Assembly (NCBI RefSeq): GCF_020921035.1
Contig: NC_063159.1
Location: 20,591,782-20,655,781 of the forward strand
Source of the DNA: Rhodamnia argentea
Taxonomy: Eukaryota; Streptophyta; Magnoliopsida; Myrtales; Myrtaceae
Length of the DNA stretch: 64,000 nt
Direction: 5' to 3'
Below the pieces are notes generated by a model. It worked only from the letters and a program-made list of their open reading frames with translations. It did not search any database and was not told where the DNA came from. Made by a program: the position numbers and the translations under genes. Shown in pieces: positions 1-12,800 of the stretch. Each line of letters begins with the position of its first letter. Position 1 is the stretch's first letter.

Positions 1-276
1 GAGGCAAGACGCAATTACACTTAACTGTTTGATGATTGAGGTATGTCTAAATTTCAAGAACGAATTTTTTTTAGGGAGAGTAGACTGAAATAAGTGGCCG
101 ATTAAAATAAAACCCAAGCTCAACCCATTATTCTTTTAACACAAAACACAAGCCCCTGTTTCAATATCCCTCAGCCCAAATCCTTTTTCTTTTCCTTCCT
201 TCAGTAGGTTTATGTATGTGTGTGTGAAGTGTTGGAATAAACGAAGAAAGAAGAAGAACGTCGCTCGTCCGCGCGC

Positions 277-314
<38 letters not shown>

Positions 315-480
315 GTCCGGCGTTCTCGATTCGACGTTGGGTAAGCAATCAATGCCTTGTTTCATCCTTTTGAAGCTGTGTTAAAAAAATTAGGGTGAAA
401 TTCATGGGTCGGTCAATTCTAAGTTCGTGGGTTTGATTGAGGAGTCGTTTGATTACCTTATATATATAAGGATGAAACTC
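1..480. other. Intergenic, with (GA)n tract at about 280-312
   Basis: No coding frame is supported here. A GA dinucleotide tract of about 32 bases is followed by a short GC-richer stretch and a GTAAGC donor-like site near 340. This resembles the end of a plant 5' untranslated exon. No downstream coding exon could be connected to it, because the next 2 kb look like a retroelement. Confidence 0.4.
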
Positions 481-489
481 TAGGGTGTT

Positions 490-2445
490 GTAGGCAATGT
501 GAGTTGGCGAATCTTGATTTGGAGCCACGGTTTGTTCTGAATGAGTTTTTCAAGTTTGATGTGCATGTTGTGCTATTGCAAACAGTTCACTTCAGTGGCT
601 ATTACCTTCAATTTTCAGCAATCATTTGGGTTAGCCATATTGGGGCTTTTGTAACACGTCGAATAAGCTTCACTTTAACTATAAGATCGCTTAACGGAGT
701 TCGGTGGAGAAAGTTATGACTCAAGGTAGATCGGTGAATGAGCTATCTATAGCGGACAGCAATGGGTGTCCGCTATGGGCAAGCTTCCGTTGGTGCGTAT
801 AGGTCGTTCTATCGTTAAAGAAGTTTACTTTAGTCGAGTTGTGCATTTGATAGAAATTCAAACGTGTTGGTTCAAGTAACTCTTATAAGTTGGTTTTGGC
901 TTTATAAAGTGATTGATACTATTTCTTCTTTGGGTTTGTAAGGGCGCGCATGACAACATTTGTGGAGTAGAATTTCTGTTCCAAAAATGTTTCTGGAGCA
1001 AAAATTCGTTTAGTAACGCAACGTCTGGAGCATAATTCCATTTGGTTACACAATTTCATCTTCCACTTCTCGAGCATTTTTTTTTTTTGCTTTAGAAATA
1101 GTTTTGGAATCACTTGAAGAAGTAAAACTCTAAAAGTAGAAAAATGAACTTCTTTCCGTAAGCAGAAGTAGAAAAAATAACTTATTGGTAGAAATTAAGT
1201 TTTAGAGCAAAAGTGTTGCTATGCATGCCATAAACTCATACTCCAAAAAATGATAAGTACTATATAGGTTATATAAGTTGAGAAATAGCATTTTTCTTAC
1301 ATTAACAGGATCAAGCATTTCTTGCCGTTTTGTCTATTAGAAATGGAAAGTCATCTTTTGATTTTATATTTGAGCCGATTGCCTCTACATGATTTGTGAA
1401 ATCTTTTACGAAAGAATTACAAAAAGTTCATCACTTATGAATGTGGTTTATGAAAGGTGCTATAATATGTTGATTCATGAAAGCTAAATGTGATTTGGTT
1501 TAATAAAACAGATTTGTGATATATATTTTGGTTTATGAAAAAAATCATATGAAATGTTTTGTGATATTGATTTCAAGTTGGCTAGTGATTTGAGAAGGAC
1601 GCTGTTGTGAGTTTGTGTGATGCTCAAAATCGCTGTGAACCCGGTTAGGGGTTTGTGCGTATGCACATACTAGTTTTAAGATATCTTTGTAGGCTACTGG
1701 CAACATAGGTAGAGACCTAGCCAATGAGGGAATCTTGGTCGCCTTTATCATGTGGCGTTATGCTTAACCATGCTTAGATAATTGAGGTTGAGATTGGTCA
1801 ATGGATGGACCATTAACATGTGTTTTAGATGAGATTGATCAATGTATTGGACCATTAATATTTTGTTTCGTATTCTTGATTAAAATGAATATCTTTGCTA
1901 TGAATGTACTATTATGTTGAAGTAATATATATATATATATAGGTTTGTTATGCTCTGAGTTTGGTATAAATGAGTTATGTGTTGTTTATTAAATGTGCAT
2001 AGTAATTATTCGATCCACTTAGAGGAAATATATTACTCACTAAGCTGTGGTAGCTCATTTCATTCATCTTACTTATTTTTCGGGTTCAGCAAGTCACAAG
2101 TAGGACTTGAGCGTAGCTTTAGCATGAGGATTTTTTGTTGGCTAGTTGGGACGTTTCGGTATGAGTTGTGAGTTGTATATGGTTATGATGAGCCTTTGAG
2201 TTGTTTGTTAGATATGCACATACTTTTTTATAGATATATGTATATTTATTTTATGGATATGTAAATATATCTTTTCATGGTTTTTAGTAAGCTCTGGCAT
2301 TGTAACCAAAAGACTTTTTATCGAGTATATGCATATAGACGTATATTTTGATAGCAGGATGAGCTTTGGTTACATTGAGATTGCGTCCTTTTGATGAAAG
2401 GACGGTCATGTCATTACCTTTTTTATAGTCAAATTGGGGCATGAT
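490..2445 (+). mobile_element. Probable remnant LTR of a Ty3/gypsy-type element
   Basis: The stretch has no gene. Its end resembles an LTR/primer-site junction: GGGGCATGATAATTTG is followed at about 2449 by TTGGTATCAG, which matches the start of an initiator-Met tRNA primer-binding site. A TACTCACTAAGC...TTCAGCAAGTCACAAG block near 2033-2098 is of a kind I associate with plant gypsy LTRs. The terminal CA is not intact and no internal gag-pol follows, so this would be a truncated or solo relic. The left boundary near 490 is a guess. Confidence 0.35.
942..1230. mobile_element. Tourist-like MITE (289 bp) with TAA target duplication
   Basis: The left end GGGCGCGCATGACAACA and the reverse complement of the right end, TGGCATGCATAGCAACA, form imperfect terminal inverted repeats. 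Both sides carry TAA (939-941 and 1231-1233), the 3-bp target size of PIF/Harbinger elements. The interior is AT-rich and non-coding. The element is nested in the putative LTR remnant. A similar architecture recurs at 19132-19627. Confidence 0.55.
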
Positions 2446-2459
2446 AATTTGTTGGTATC

Positions 2460-2820
2460 AGTAAATGAGTTTACAACTTATTTAGGCTTGACTCGCCTCT
2501 ATAACTCTCTCTTCATTCTCTCTCCTCCTCACTTGATCTCACGCACTCCATACTTTCACTTCACTTTTGGTATAAATCGTGTTAGGTATGACTTATGTAT
2601 GGGTGGAAATGGATATTTGTATTACAATAAATGACCCATAATGAGTTAAATTAATCTATTTGGATCGGACCATTTATGATCCAATCGAACTCACCCGTTG
2701 GACACGAAATCCATTTTTCAAATCGACAAGTTAATAATAGTGCCTACGTACTATTACTCACCTCCTCAAGTCATTCCCTTTTATGTTGTGCTCTTTTGTG
2801 AATTGGTGGTTAAGGGCTAA
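2460..2820. other. Intergenic, no gene seen
   Basis: The sequence is AT-rich, with a CT-rich patch at about 2500-2530. No conserved coding frame or element boundary was found. Confidence 0.5.
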
Positions 2821-2824
2821 GTTC

Positions 2825-3160
2825 ATGGTGTCCAGCGCCACATAGGCGATGGTGCCGCAAAGCTGTGGGGTAAGCCATAGGGCTAAATCTAGTCGATGGT
2901 GGCACTATGACCGAAGACGAGACTTGAAGTCGCCTATGTTGTCGAGGAGGAGATTACTGGCCTTAGATCATGGTGGAAGACACCGCGGGTGTGGCAATAG
3001 CCAACGGCAAATGCCAGTGGGGAGTCCTCGAGGAGGCGGCCCTTGGAGACTTTGGTGAAGAGCTTGCCACCCTTTGCGAACTCCATGAGGACGTAGATTT
3101 TGAAACGGGTAGGGAGGACCTAGTACAAGGAGACGATGAAGAGATCCATGGCAAACTTGA
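2825..3160 (-). pseudogene. CIPK/SnRK3-type protein kinase relic
   Basis: Reading the minus strand from about 3160 gives a frame resembling the middle of a CBL-interacting protein kinase. It shows [16 protein letters not shown], then VSKGRLLED, then [13 protein letters not shown], matching the family's KIYFVMEY-KGGELF, VAKGRLKED and FCHSRGVYHRDL blocks. A stop codon sits where LYEV is expected, the segment between GRLLED and the HRD loop is shortened, and HRD has become HHD. After a frameshift, CGTIAYVALD (about 2840-2870) matches the activation-segment CGTPAYVAPE. No N-lobe or regulatory NAF domain is present. It is a dead fragment. The family assignment is by recognition, not alignment. Confidence 0.6.
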
Positions 3161-3169
3161 AAGGACAAA

Positions 3170-3890
3170 GAAGAAAGAAAAACAAAAGGAAAAAAAAAAT
3201 AAAAACAAACATGTATATAAGGGGAAAAAGAAAATGATGTAAAATTGTTACGTCAGATTGTTAACGGTAATGATTGGATGAAAAGTTGACCGCCGCAGAT
3301 TTAGATAAAATGGGAAAGTTGGTGATTTTTTCCGAAACAGAAAAATATTTGGGGATAAAATTGAACTCGATCTAAAGCTGGTGGGTCTTTAGGGAATTGA
3401 GCCAAGTAAAGGCCCATACACTTGCTAAGCAATCCAACGCAGACCGGTTTAACGGAGTGCAGTTCTGTCGAGTTGTTCTGTCTAAATTTATTTCACCTAT
3501 CCCCCTCCACTAAACAAACTGCGAATCACATTAAACAGAGAGCATACAACAATGCTTAATCACAGCTACTATTTCCCTTTCCATAAATCGCACAGATCCA
3601 TGAATGACCACTTCTCCCACAGGCCAGAAAAGATATTATCAATTAGAGCACACTAATTACCTCTGTTGGTACATCATCGGCTGTGTACATTGGTTGAGGC
3701 ACCTGAGGAAAGTATCCCGAAGCATCATTGGATCTGAAGGACCATGGAGAGGCTGAACCCACATTTTCTGCCCCAAAACACAAAGAACTGCACCAACAGA
3801 GTAACATAACCCATGGAGAAGGCCCACGCTGCATGAGAAAACCCACGAATAATCCACGGCGCGCCTGCACTAAGCCAGAGTACTTGCTCT
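3170..3890. other. Intergenic and 3' flank of the PPR gene
   Basis: No coding frame is supported. The part from about 3600 to 3897 probably contains the 3' untranslated region of the minus-strand PPR gene. Confidence 0.4.
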
Positions 3891-3897
3891 GGTTTCT

Positions 3898-5822
3898 TTA
3901 AGTGTCCACTGCTGATTCTAGCCCAGGGGCATACTCGTTCTCAGACCCATCAAGAACAGTCTCCTCTTTCTCCTGTTCCAAATCATAGACCTTGTCATGC
4001 ATTCCCTCTTTTCGATATGCCTCTAACATAATTGAGTAGGTGGTTGAATCCCGGCGACAGTGCTTGTCTTTCATCTGCTGAAATACTCTCTCCATTTCCG
4101 AAAGATCCTCAGCTTTTGCACATGCCGATATAACTGCATTATAGAATGATGTGTTCTCTGGTATTTCAAACTTTCCAGCTAATCTGACGGTACTTAGGAC
4201 TTTATGGAAGAGACCAGCATTGGCATATCCACGTATAAGGCAGCAGAATGTCTTGGTATCTGCTTTCATATCCTCAGCGCGCATCTGATCGAAAGTATAT
4301 TCCATGTTCTGTGCATCTCCGACATCTGCAAAAGCCTCGATCACGTTATTGTAGGTTGAGGTTGTCCAAGGAAATTGAAGCTTGCGCATGTACTCCATCA
4401 CAGATGACATCTTGTCATACATTCTTTTCTTTCCATACGCACCGATGAGTATGTTAAAAGTCCGAGTTTCCGGTTCAATCCCGAAATTTCGGAATTTCTC
4501 ATACCATTTTTCCATCACATCAATCTGCCCCTTGTTGCCAAACACACTGAGAATGATGTTCATTGTCCAGACATCTGGTTTGCACTCCGTGCTCTCAAGC
4601 ATACCTGAAAGTACCTTTTCCATCTGATCGAATTTTCCAGCCCTCCCATAACCACTTAAAACTATGTTTTGTGTGACGGTGTTAGGAGTTATCAACCGAT
4701 CAGCCATTTCCCGGTAAAGTGATTCGACCAAATCAAAACGTGAAGAGTCGACACACACCTTTATTAGGATACTATAAGTGAAAACGTCCGGTTGACAATT
4801 AGGGAGGCCCTTCATTCGGCTAAGAATTGAGAATGCCTCGTCGATGAGATTGTTCCTGCAATAAGCCCCCAGTAGAGCTGTATAGAGTTCAGAAGTGGGT
4901 CCACATCCTTCTTCAACCATTGTATCGAAGAGCTGGCGGGCACGGTCAGGTTGGCCGGATTTCCCAAGCAGAACGAGGAGTTTCATGTAAGTCCCTTCTT
5001 TTGGTTGATAAAACGGCTGCGTCCTCAGCATCTCAAAAACCTGGACGAACAAAAAGCAACTACAATTTACCAACGGAAAAAACATCAACCACCACCACCA
5101 CCACCACGGGACATCATAGCAACAATCTGGTACAGATTAGCTAAACAAACAGTAGACAAAACCAGCTAATTCAGCCAGAACGTGTTATCTTTGGATGAAC
5201 AAGAATATCCAACACGAAGTAAAAGAAGTACGTACCAAGGCCAGCCAAAACAAATAAGACCTTCATCAAGTTGCAAAACGATAGAGATTATCAATGAAAC
5301 AATGCAGAGAAACAATCCATTCGACTTTGAGTAGAACAAGTTGAGTCCAAGAACACAAATTTGAACCTGGAGATCACGAATTCACACCCGCACACCACCC
5401 AAAATCCTAATCAAGTAATCAACACCACTCACCTCAAGTGCTTCCATCCACTGCTTCTTGAGAATGCGGTCGGAAAGGGCTTCAGTGACGGTACTAGCCC
5501 ACGCCGTGGCCTTGCTCTGCCGGTCTAATTTCTTCTTCACGTTCTTCAGAGGTCTCCTCCTCCCGTTCGCCTCGGGGGTCCCGGGATACTCTCCTTCCTT
5601 CCAGTGCCTCTTCTTCGTGGCCGCGGAAGAAGGCGAAGCGGCCGCGCTCTTCCTCGCGGTCGGCGCGAGTGCGCACAGAATCACCCGCCGAGACGACGGA
5701 GCCGGGAGGGACACTGCCGCGCCTCTTCTGACGGTGGTGGCGCCTCCGAGAAGTGGAGATCGGGGAAGTGATGATGAGAAAGAGAGATAGAGCGACGACG
5801 GAGGAGAAGAAGAAGCAGCCAT
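3898..5822 (-). CDS. EMB2750: Chloroplast PPR protein, EMB2750 (At3g06430)-like
   Basis: Two exons encode 510 aa: 5822-5433 (130 codons) and 5040-3898. The intron starts GTGAGT and ends CAG, and both borders are phase 0. The first 60 or so residues are Ser/Pro/Arg-rich, as in a chloroplast transit peptide. A basic linker with KKRHWKEGEYPGTPEANGRR follows. From about residue 131 there are about ten tandem P-type PPR motifs, for example TYMKLLVLLGKSGQ, TFNILIGAYGKKRMYDKMSS and FYNAVISACAKAEDLSEMER, and no E or DYW tail. P-class PPR proteins bind organellar RNA. The Arabidopsis relative is embryo-essential and plastid-located (family knowledge). The exon 2 frame extends into the intron as far as 5088, but splicing at 5040 gives the conserved VFEMLR junction. 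No lesion is visible. Confidence 0.93.
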
Positions 5823-5829
5823 GGACGTC

Positions 5830-6541
5830 GGAGCGCGAGCCGATGGGGGGGACGGGGGAGTGAATCCAAGGCTTTGCGTCGAACGGTGAGGTTTTAGCTG
5901 GAGAGAATGTGATATGACGCCTTTGCCATTGGAATCGGTCTTGAATTACTCTTTGGCCTGTTAAAATCTTGGTATGATTATCACCCCCCTCCCCTGCTCC
6001 TGTGCTTTGGGCCAGAAATTCAAAATCGTTCATTCGCTTTTAATGCTAAAAGGTCCCTTTACGCCATTAAATCTTCCACATTCCTTATATGTTTTTCTCG
6101 GGAGACGAGCACTAGAAGTGTCAAAAAATAATACACGCCACTCAAGTACCAAAATTTTTCGTTGGATCACTTAAATAGCAAATCGGAGAAAAAACGATCT
6201 CTTAAGTGCCTACCACAAATTCTCTCGAGCTCGAGCGACGTCGTGACCCACGAAGCCGGCAGCTCACGGAGGCCTATAGCTCCGCCGCATTTCCGTCAAC
6301 CTCGTCATCGCCCGCTTGCTGTTCGTGGTTTCGCGGACCCACGCGATGCTAAGAGGAGGGAACTAGCCGAGCTCGATTTTTCATCGTTTAGCCCCTACCT
6401 ACTTCGAGTGTGACCCCCAAGGCAAGTGATGTTCCTAACCTCCTATTTTATCCCCAAGTATCGTCTGATTTGGTGTGGTTCGAAGCAACGTGTCGCGGGT
6501 GGGCTGCGAGGGATGGTGCGAGCCGGTGCTATCGTGGGAGA
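5830..6541. other. Intergenic upstream of the PPR gene, target of the copia insertion
   Basis: This holds the 5' flank of the PPR gene and a GC-rich stretch (about 6220-6420) with short open frames on both strands that resemble nothing I recognise. It ends at the GGAGA (6537-6541) duplicated by the retrotransposon. Confidence 0.4.
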
Positions 6542-6844
6542 TGTTGAGTCACGTGGACCATGTTTATTTATCTTATTATTTTATTTTAGTAGAATGATCG
6601 GTTGTTTAGTGTCCTAATTATTAGGAGTTTGTTTTAGTGGTGCTGAACATGGCTTTGTGTTTTATCAAGTCAATAGGAGGTTTCTGCACAGTTGCTATTT
6701 TTTAGGAGTTAGTGGATGCACTTTCTTTATTAACCGTTGGGTATTAGCTCTTTATATGGAGCATCCGTTGTAAGTTTTTCAGAAGTAAGGAATAAACGTA
6801 CTCCATTGCATATTGTTAGTATCCTTTTTTCTAATATTGTAACA
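6542..6844 (+). repeat. 5' LTR of the copia element
   Basis: It is 303 bp, begins TGTTGAGTCACGTGG and ends AATATTGTAACA. A TATA-like TTTATATGG sits at about 6751-6759, and a CACGTG G-box core lies close to the left end. It differs from the 3' LTR at two visible sites (ATCGGTTG versus ATCAGTTG, and GCACAGTT versus GCACGGTT). Confidence 0.95.
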
Positions 6845-6845
6845 G

Positions 6846-6857
6846 TGGTATCGGAGC
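6846..6857 (+). promoter_or_regulatory. Primer-binding site (initiator-Met tRNA type)
   Basis: TGGTATCGGAGC starts one base after the 5' LTR. It differs from the usual TGGTATCAGAGC of plant copia elements at one position. Confidence 0.85.
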
Positions 6858-6893
6858 GCCAGGTTGTGAGAAGAGAGCAGAAGCAACTTTTCA

Positions 6894-9800
6894 ATGGCCA
6901 CCGATAATTTCGTTCAGCCCACTATCCCTCGCTTTGATGGTCACTATGATCATTGGAGCATGCTGATGGAGAATTTCCTGCGGTCCAAAGAGTATCGGCA
7001 TGTCGTTGATTCCGGAGTAGCGGAACCAGCGGCTGGAGTAGTGTTGACGGATACACAAAGAGCTGAATTAGATGCATTGAAGCTAAAGGATCTCAAAGCC
7101 AAGAACTACCTTTTTCAAGCTATCGATCGATCAACCTTGGAGACAATTCTTTGCAAAGACACCTCCAAGCATATTTGGGATGCAATGAAGAAAAAGTATC
7201 AAGGTAACACGAAGGCGAAGCGCGTGCAACTTCAAGGTCTTCGGACGGAATTTGAGAATTTACGCATGAGGACCGGCGAATCCGTTATCGATTACTTATC
7301 AAGAACAATGACGATCGCTAACAAGATGCGGATCCATGGCGAGAAGATGGAGGACGTCACCATCATCGAGAAGATTCTTCGATCAATGACACCGAAATTT
7401 AATTTCGTTGTTTGTTCTATAGAAGAATCTAAAGATATTGATGAACTTTCAATTGATGAGTTGCAGAGTTCTTTGCTGGTTCATGAGCAAAAAATTGTCC
7501 AGCAAGATAAAGAGGAACAAGCATTAAAGGCAGTAGCCAATCCAAAGGGTCCCGATCGTGGGAAAGGGAGATGGAAGGACAAAGATTTGCACCGTAAATC
7601 AAATGAGGATCATGCTGCTGATTCCAAATGGAAAGCGAAAGGCCGTGACAACAACTATTCAAATGGCAACAAGTCGAAGTCTGTAGACAAGTCAAACGTT
7701 GAATGTTATAGATGTCACGGGTATGGCCATTACAAGTTTGAATGTAGAACCAATCTCAACAAAAATCGTGGTGCAAAATCAAATTTTGCGGAGAAAGTAG
7801 AAGAAGTTTCGCTTTTGATGGCCTGTCATGCAAAGGAAGAAGTTCATCACAATTTGTGGTATTTAGATACCGGCCGTAGCAATCACATGTGTGGGGATAA
7901 GTCCGTATTTTCAGACTTGGATGAATCATTCCGTAACACTGTGACGTTTGGCGACAAATCTGTAGTTTCTGTCATGGGCAAAGGCAACGTTAAGATCCAC
8001 ACCAAGGAGAACTCTACTCAAATTATTTCTAACGTTTACTTTGTTCCAGATTTGAAAACCAACTTGCTTAGCATTGGTCAGTTACAAGAGAAGGGATATG
8101 AGATCTCTATCAAGGATGGAGTTTGTCGCATTCAAGATGAAAAGTTGGGCTTAATTGCTCAAGTCAACATGACAACAAACCGGATGTTTCCACTATATCT
8201 CGATAACACCACCCAATGGTGTTTCTCTGCGAGATTGAAGGACAAAGCCTGGTTGTGGCATTTTCGCTATGGACATCTGAATTTTGGTGGTCTAAAAACG
8301 CTGCAGCAAAAGAATATGGTGACCGGTCTTCCGCAAATTCAAAGCCCTTCTCAAGTTTGTGAAGAGTGTGTTGTTGGCAAACAACATCGAGACCCGTTTC
8401 CGAAAGGAAAAACATGTAGAGCAAAGAAGGTGTTGGAACCGATTCATTCGGACTTATGCGGACCCATTAATCCAACATCAAACGGTGGTAAACGTTATTT
8501 TGTAACGTTCATTGATGATTACAATCGGAAAACTTGGGTTTATTTTTTGCAGGTGTCGCGACCTAAAAATTAATTTAGATTAATGGATTATTAGGTTAAT
8601 TAGATGAATTAACTAACCTAATACGGACTCTCCCAAGCCCTACCAATTCGCAACTTAGGTTTGATTTTTAATTTAGGAGCCGCCACTAATCTTTTTTGGT
8701 AGGTAGATTAGATACCTAAATAAAGTACGGGAGAATACTTTATTTTCTCGCTAACCGAGGTTTAGGGTTCGGGGACTTGGTTATGTTAATTTTTAATTAA
8801 CACCCTTTCGGTACCAAATTTCATGAAAATGCCTTTTCCCGTTGATCGATGTGAATTTAATGATTAATTGGAAAAATGTGACATGAGGACCATATATTAT
8901 GCGCCCAGAGAATTATTTTTTGGTATTTTCGGTAATAAAAGAAAACATTCACAAGCAATAAAAAATCTGAACAAAAATAAACAAAAATGCCCATAATATA
9001 CCTTTAATTCCGAATATTCCGAATTTTCCTATAAATCTTCTCATTCCCGAAGATCCGGGCCGTAGCGAGATTTTATCCGCTACATCCTCGATGATTCGAG
9101 CCGGTATGCGGATAAATATATAGAAATACAACGTCCCTTCTCGCCAAAGGGCAGAATACGAATTTCTATATTTAAATCACCATCCTATTCCATAAGATCA
9201 TGGATGTGGCGTGTGATTTAATTTTTCGACGGGACGAGGCACGAGGGGAGCACATATTATAGGCATGTTTGTTTAAAAATATTCAAATTTAAAAAAAGAA
9301 AAAAGAAAAATTGTCGGCCAACTAAAGATAGGTGCCGAAATTCTAAAGGGGATAAGCCCCTATCCGCAAAGGATTCACATCTTTTAAATTAGGAAAATTA
9401 TCCCTTGAGATTTGAAATGAAATATTTTTTATAATTATCCCAATTCAAAAAGATATGTTCAATATTTCTAAAAAAACCTTAAGTTTGATTGAAGATATAC
9501 TTAAAATTCGAGAATATGCCAATATCTTATCAGATGCAATCAAGATTAAGATTTCTCAAAATCAAACCACCACGAAATATGCCACGAATCCGAAAAAGAT
9601 AAGCAAGATATCTCAATATTTATTCAGAAACTTCAAACTTGCGTGATTAGGCAACAAATGTTCTTGTAGATATGCTCGAACAAATCAAATTAGGAAAACA
9701 AGATAATCTTAACATTCAAGGGATAGAATTTTACCTTATCTTGCGATTGCGATTTCCTAATTCGAACTTTGTTCAAAGATTGCGCACCAAAATCGAAAAG

Positions 9801-12800
9801 GGAACCGATCGACTGGAGTTCTCGCACGCCTAGGAGCTTCGTTAAGGGCGGTAAAGGCTTGTTTCGTGACAGCAACTTTGAGCGCGAACACACCTTTTTC
9901 CAACCAAATTCCTGCACACGCAAGTCTGGAAACTTCGTCCGAAATGGCACTTTTTGAGTTCGGTTTGCTACCAAAGCACTCCCGAATGATCTATCACAAG
10001 TAATAACAACATTAGATCTACAAATATCAAGAAAACAGGGCCTGATCAACCTTGATAAAGGTTGGATAGTGGCAGAACATTGGCTGGGAGTTTTCGTTGA
10101 GACTAATTGTTCGTGGACTTCGTGGAGATTCAGCTTTCGGAGAAGACGATAGTTGAGACCCACGATCTCCCTCTACCGAAGAATGCTCTTTTGCCGCTTG
10201 AAATCCTCAGGTTCACTTGCGGATGAACTCACGAACAAGGCTTGTTGAGTCAATGGTATCAATTTTGATAAGACTCAATCAATAGTGCACAACTCAATCT
10301 CGGTGGCCTGTTGATCAAAAGGCAAATTCCAGAAGAAAACAATTGATCTTATAAATTGAACAACCCCTTTGGACTTTTTCCTCTTCCTTTTTAGGAGAAC
10401 GTGCGCCTCTCTCTCTCTCTCTCTGTATGGCCGTATATTCAATTGTGCGGCTTCTTGAAATATGTATCCTTTATTAGCGTTTCTGCAAGGGAAATCTTGT
10501 CAGTAAAGCTTGTGAAAAAATAGTAAAAACCAAAAGAAAACTAAAGAGGTGCAAACGTGTGATTATATTGAATAATCAGCCTCCCCCTTTCTCTGTCATT
10601 TTTTTATCTCTGCAACTTTCTTGGTCGTGTCTTTCCGCCTGTGAAGTTGTCTCTTCTCCATGGTCTCTTTCTGCTGAACTGTGACCGAGAGAGCCTTCCT
10701 TCAGCCATCCGTGTGTGAAGCTCTCAATGGCCCTCTCCTTCTTTCTGCGTATGCCTCTATTTTTGAGAGACCTTCGGCCAAGTATGCGATGAACAGCCCT
10801 CCGAACTTCTGCCGTATATTCAATGAAAGTGGCCTCCTCCTCAATGCAAACCCTACGTGTGTATTTATAATGGTGAGCTAGGGTTTACGTGTCATTTTCA
10901 TTATTTGCAAAATTGTCCCTCAACTTGTGCTAATCGCAATTTGATCCGGAGATAAAATATTCATCCATGAAGCCCTTTTTTTTTCAATTAATGGATAGTT
11001 TTAATTAAAAGGATTTTCCCAAATTAAACAATAAATGGGCTGATTTAAGCTCAAAATTATTCCAATAGCTTTGTTAATTTTCGGCACACACTCCTTCTTG
11101 ACCGCCGAAAAAATCCAAACTAAACCTAGTCCAGTCCTCTGTCAAATTGAGCTCAATTGCATTGCCTCTAGCTTGAATGTAGTGACATGCATGACTGATA
11201 AAAAGTAAATATGCAGTGCATGAGAAATTAATTTTTGTGAGAACTATGATAATTCTCATTTTATACTTAAATGAATGATTTTCTAAAAATCAAAATTTAG
11301 GTGTCAACAGCAGGAGAAGTCTCAAGCCTTTTTAGCTTTCAAAAACTTCAAGGTATTAGTCGAAAAAGAAGCAGGCATACTTATAAAGACTCTTCACAGC
11401 GATCGTGGTGGAGAATATAACTCACAAGAATTCATAAATTTTTGTGAGACTCACGGAATTCAAAAACAGCTGACAACAGCCTATACGCCGCAGCAGAATG
11501 GCGTTGCAGAGAGGAAGAATCGCACGATCGTGAACATGGTACGAACCATTTTGTCAAGAAGCGGTGTCCCAAGAAGTTTTTGGCCTGAAGCTGTCAATTG
11601 GAGCATTTATGTATTGAACAGAAGCCCCACACTTGCTGTTCAAAACATGACACCTGAAGAAGCTTGGAGTGGACGCAAACCAAGTGTCGAGCATTTCGGA
11701 ATCTTCGGTTGCATAGCATTTGCCCACATTCCAGATCAGAAGAGGAGCAAGCTTGATGACAAAGGTGAAAAATGTATTTTTCTTGGTGTTAGTGAGCAGT
11801 CAAAAGCATACAAATTGTACAATCCTATCACCAAGAAAATTGTCATCGATCGTGACGTGATTTTTGATGAAGAGCGGTTCTGGATTTGGGATGAAAAGAA
11901 TGTTGAACAACAAATACAGGCTGATTTTGATGGAGAAAATGGAGAAAAAATGCAGCAGCCTTTGGAGAATGCACAGCCTGTAGAAAATGAGCATCAACCG
12001 GCTATCAATGAACGTATTTCAGCCTCTCAAACAGAAGATGAGCAACGACTCCGACGAGTTAGAAAAAGGCCTGCATGGATGACTGATTATGAGGTAACCG
12101 GGATTGACCAAACTGAAGACCCCCTTACTCATTTTGCTTTATTTTCAGATTGCGATCCAATGGCTTTCAAAGATGCCGTTAAAGAACCAAAATGGCAGAA
12201 GGCGATGGATGCTGAAATTGCAGCCATTGAAAGAAATAATACTTGGGAGTTGACAGAGCTTCCAAAAGGGCAAAAGACCATTGGCGTGAAGTGGGTGTAC
12301 AAGACGAAGCTGAAGGAGAATGGTGAAGTTGATAAGTATAAAGCTCGCTTAGTCGCAAAAGGCTACAAGCAAGAGTTTGGCATTGACTACAAAGAAGTTT
12401 TCGCTCCGGTTGCCCGACATGACACAATCAGATTGGTGATCGCACCGGCGGCGCAAAACTCATGGCCTATCTTCCAGTTGGACGTGAAATCGGCATTTTT
12501 ACATGGTGACTTGGAAGAGCAGGTATTTATTGATCAACCTCCTGGTTATGTGAAGTTTGGAAGTGAGCACAAGGTGTATAAACTAAACAAGGCTTTATAT
12601 GGACTAAAACAAGCTCCAAGGGCTTGGTATAGTCGTATAGAGGCCTATTTTCTGAAGGAAGGTCTTCACAAGTGTCCATATGAGCATACACTTTTTGTCA
12701 AAACTGGAGATGGAGGGAAGATGCTTATTGTTTGCTTATATGTGGATGATTTGATCTATACTGGAAATGATAGAGCCATGTTTGAAAAATTTAAGCAGTC

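Noticed and set aside
5494..6033. 179-codon minus frame over PPR exon 1
   Set aside because: A different frame from the conserved PPR reading, rich in Glu/Arg from GC-rich DNA, with no domain.
9690..10163. 157-codon minus frame inside the nested LTR
   Set aside because: It lies in a non-coding LTR, has no recognisable domain, and its frame is not protein-like.
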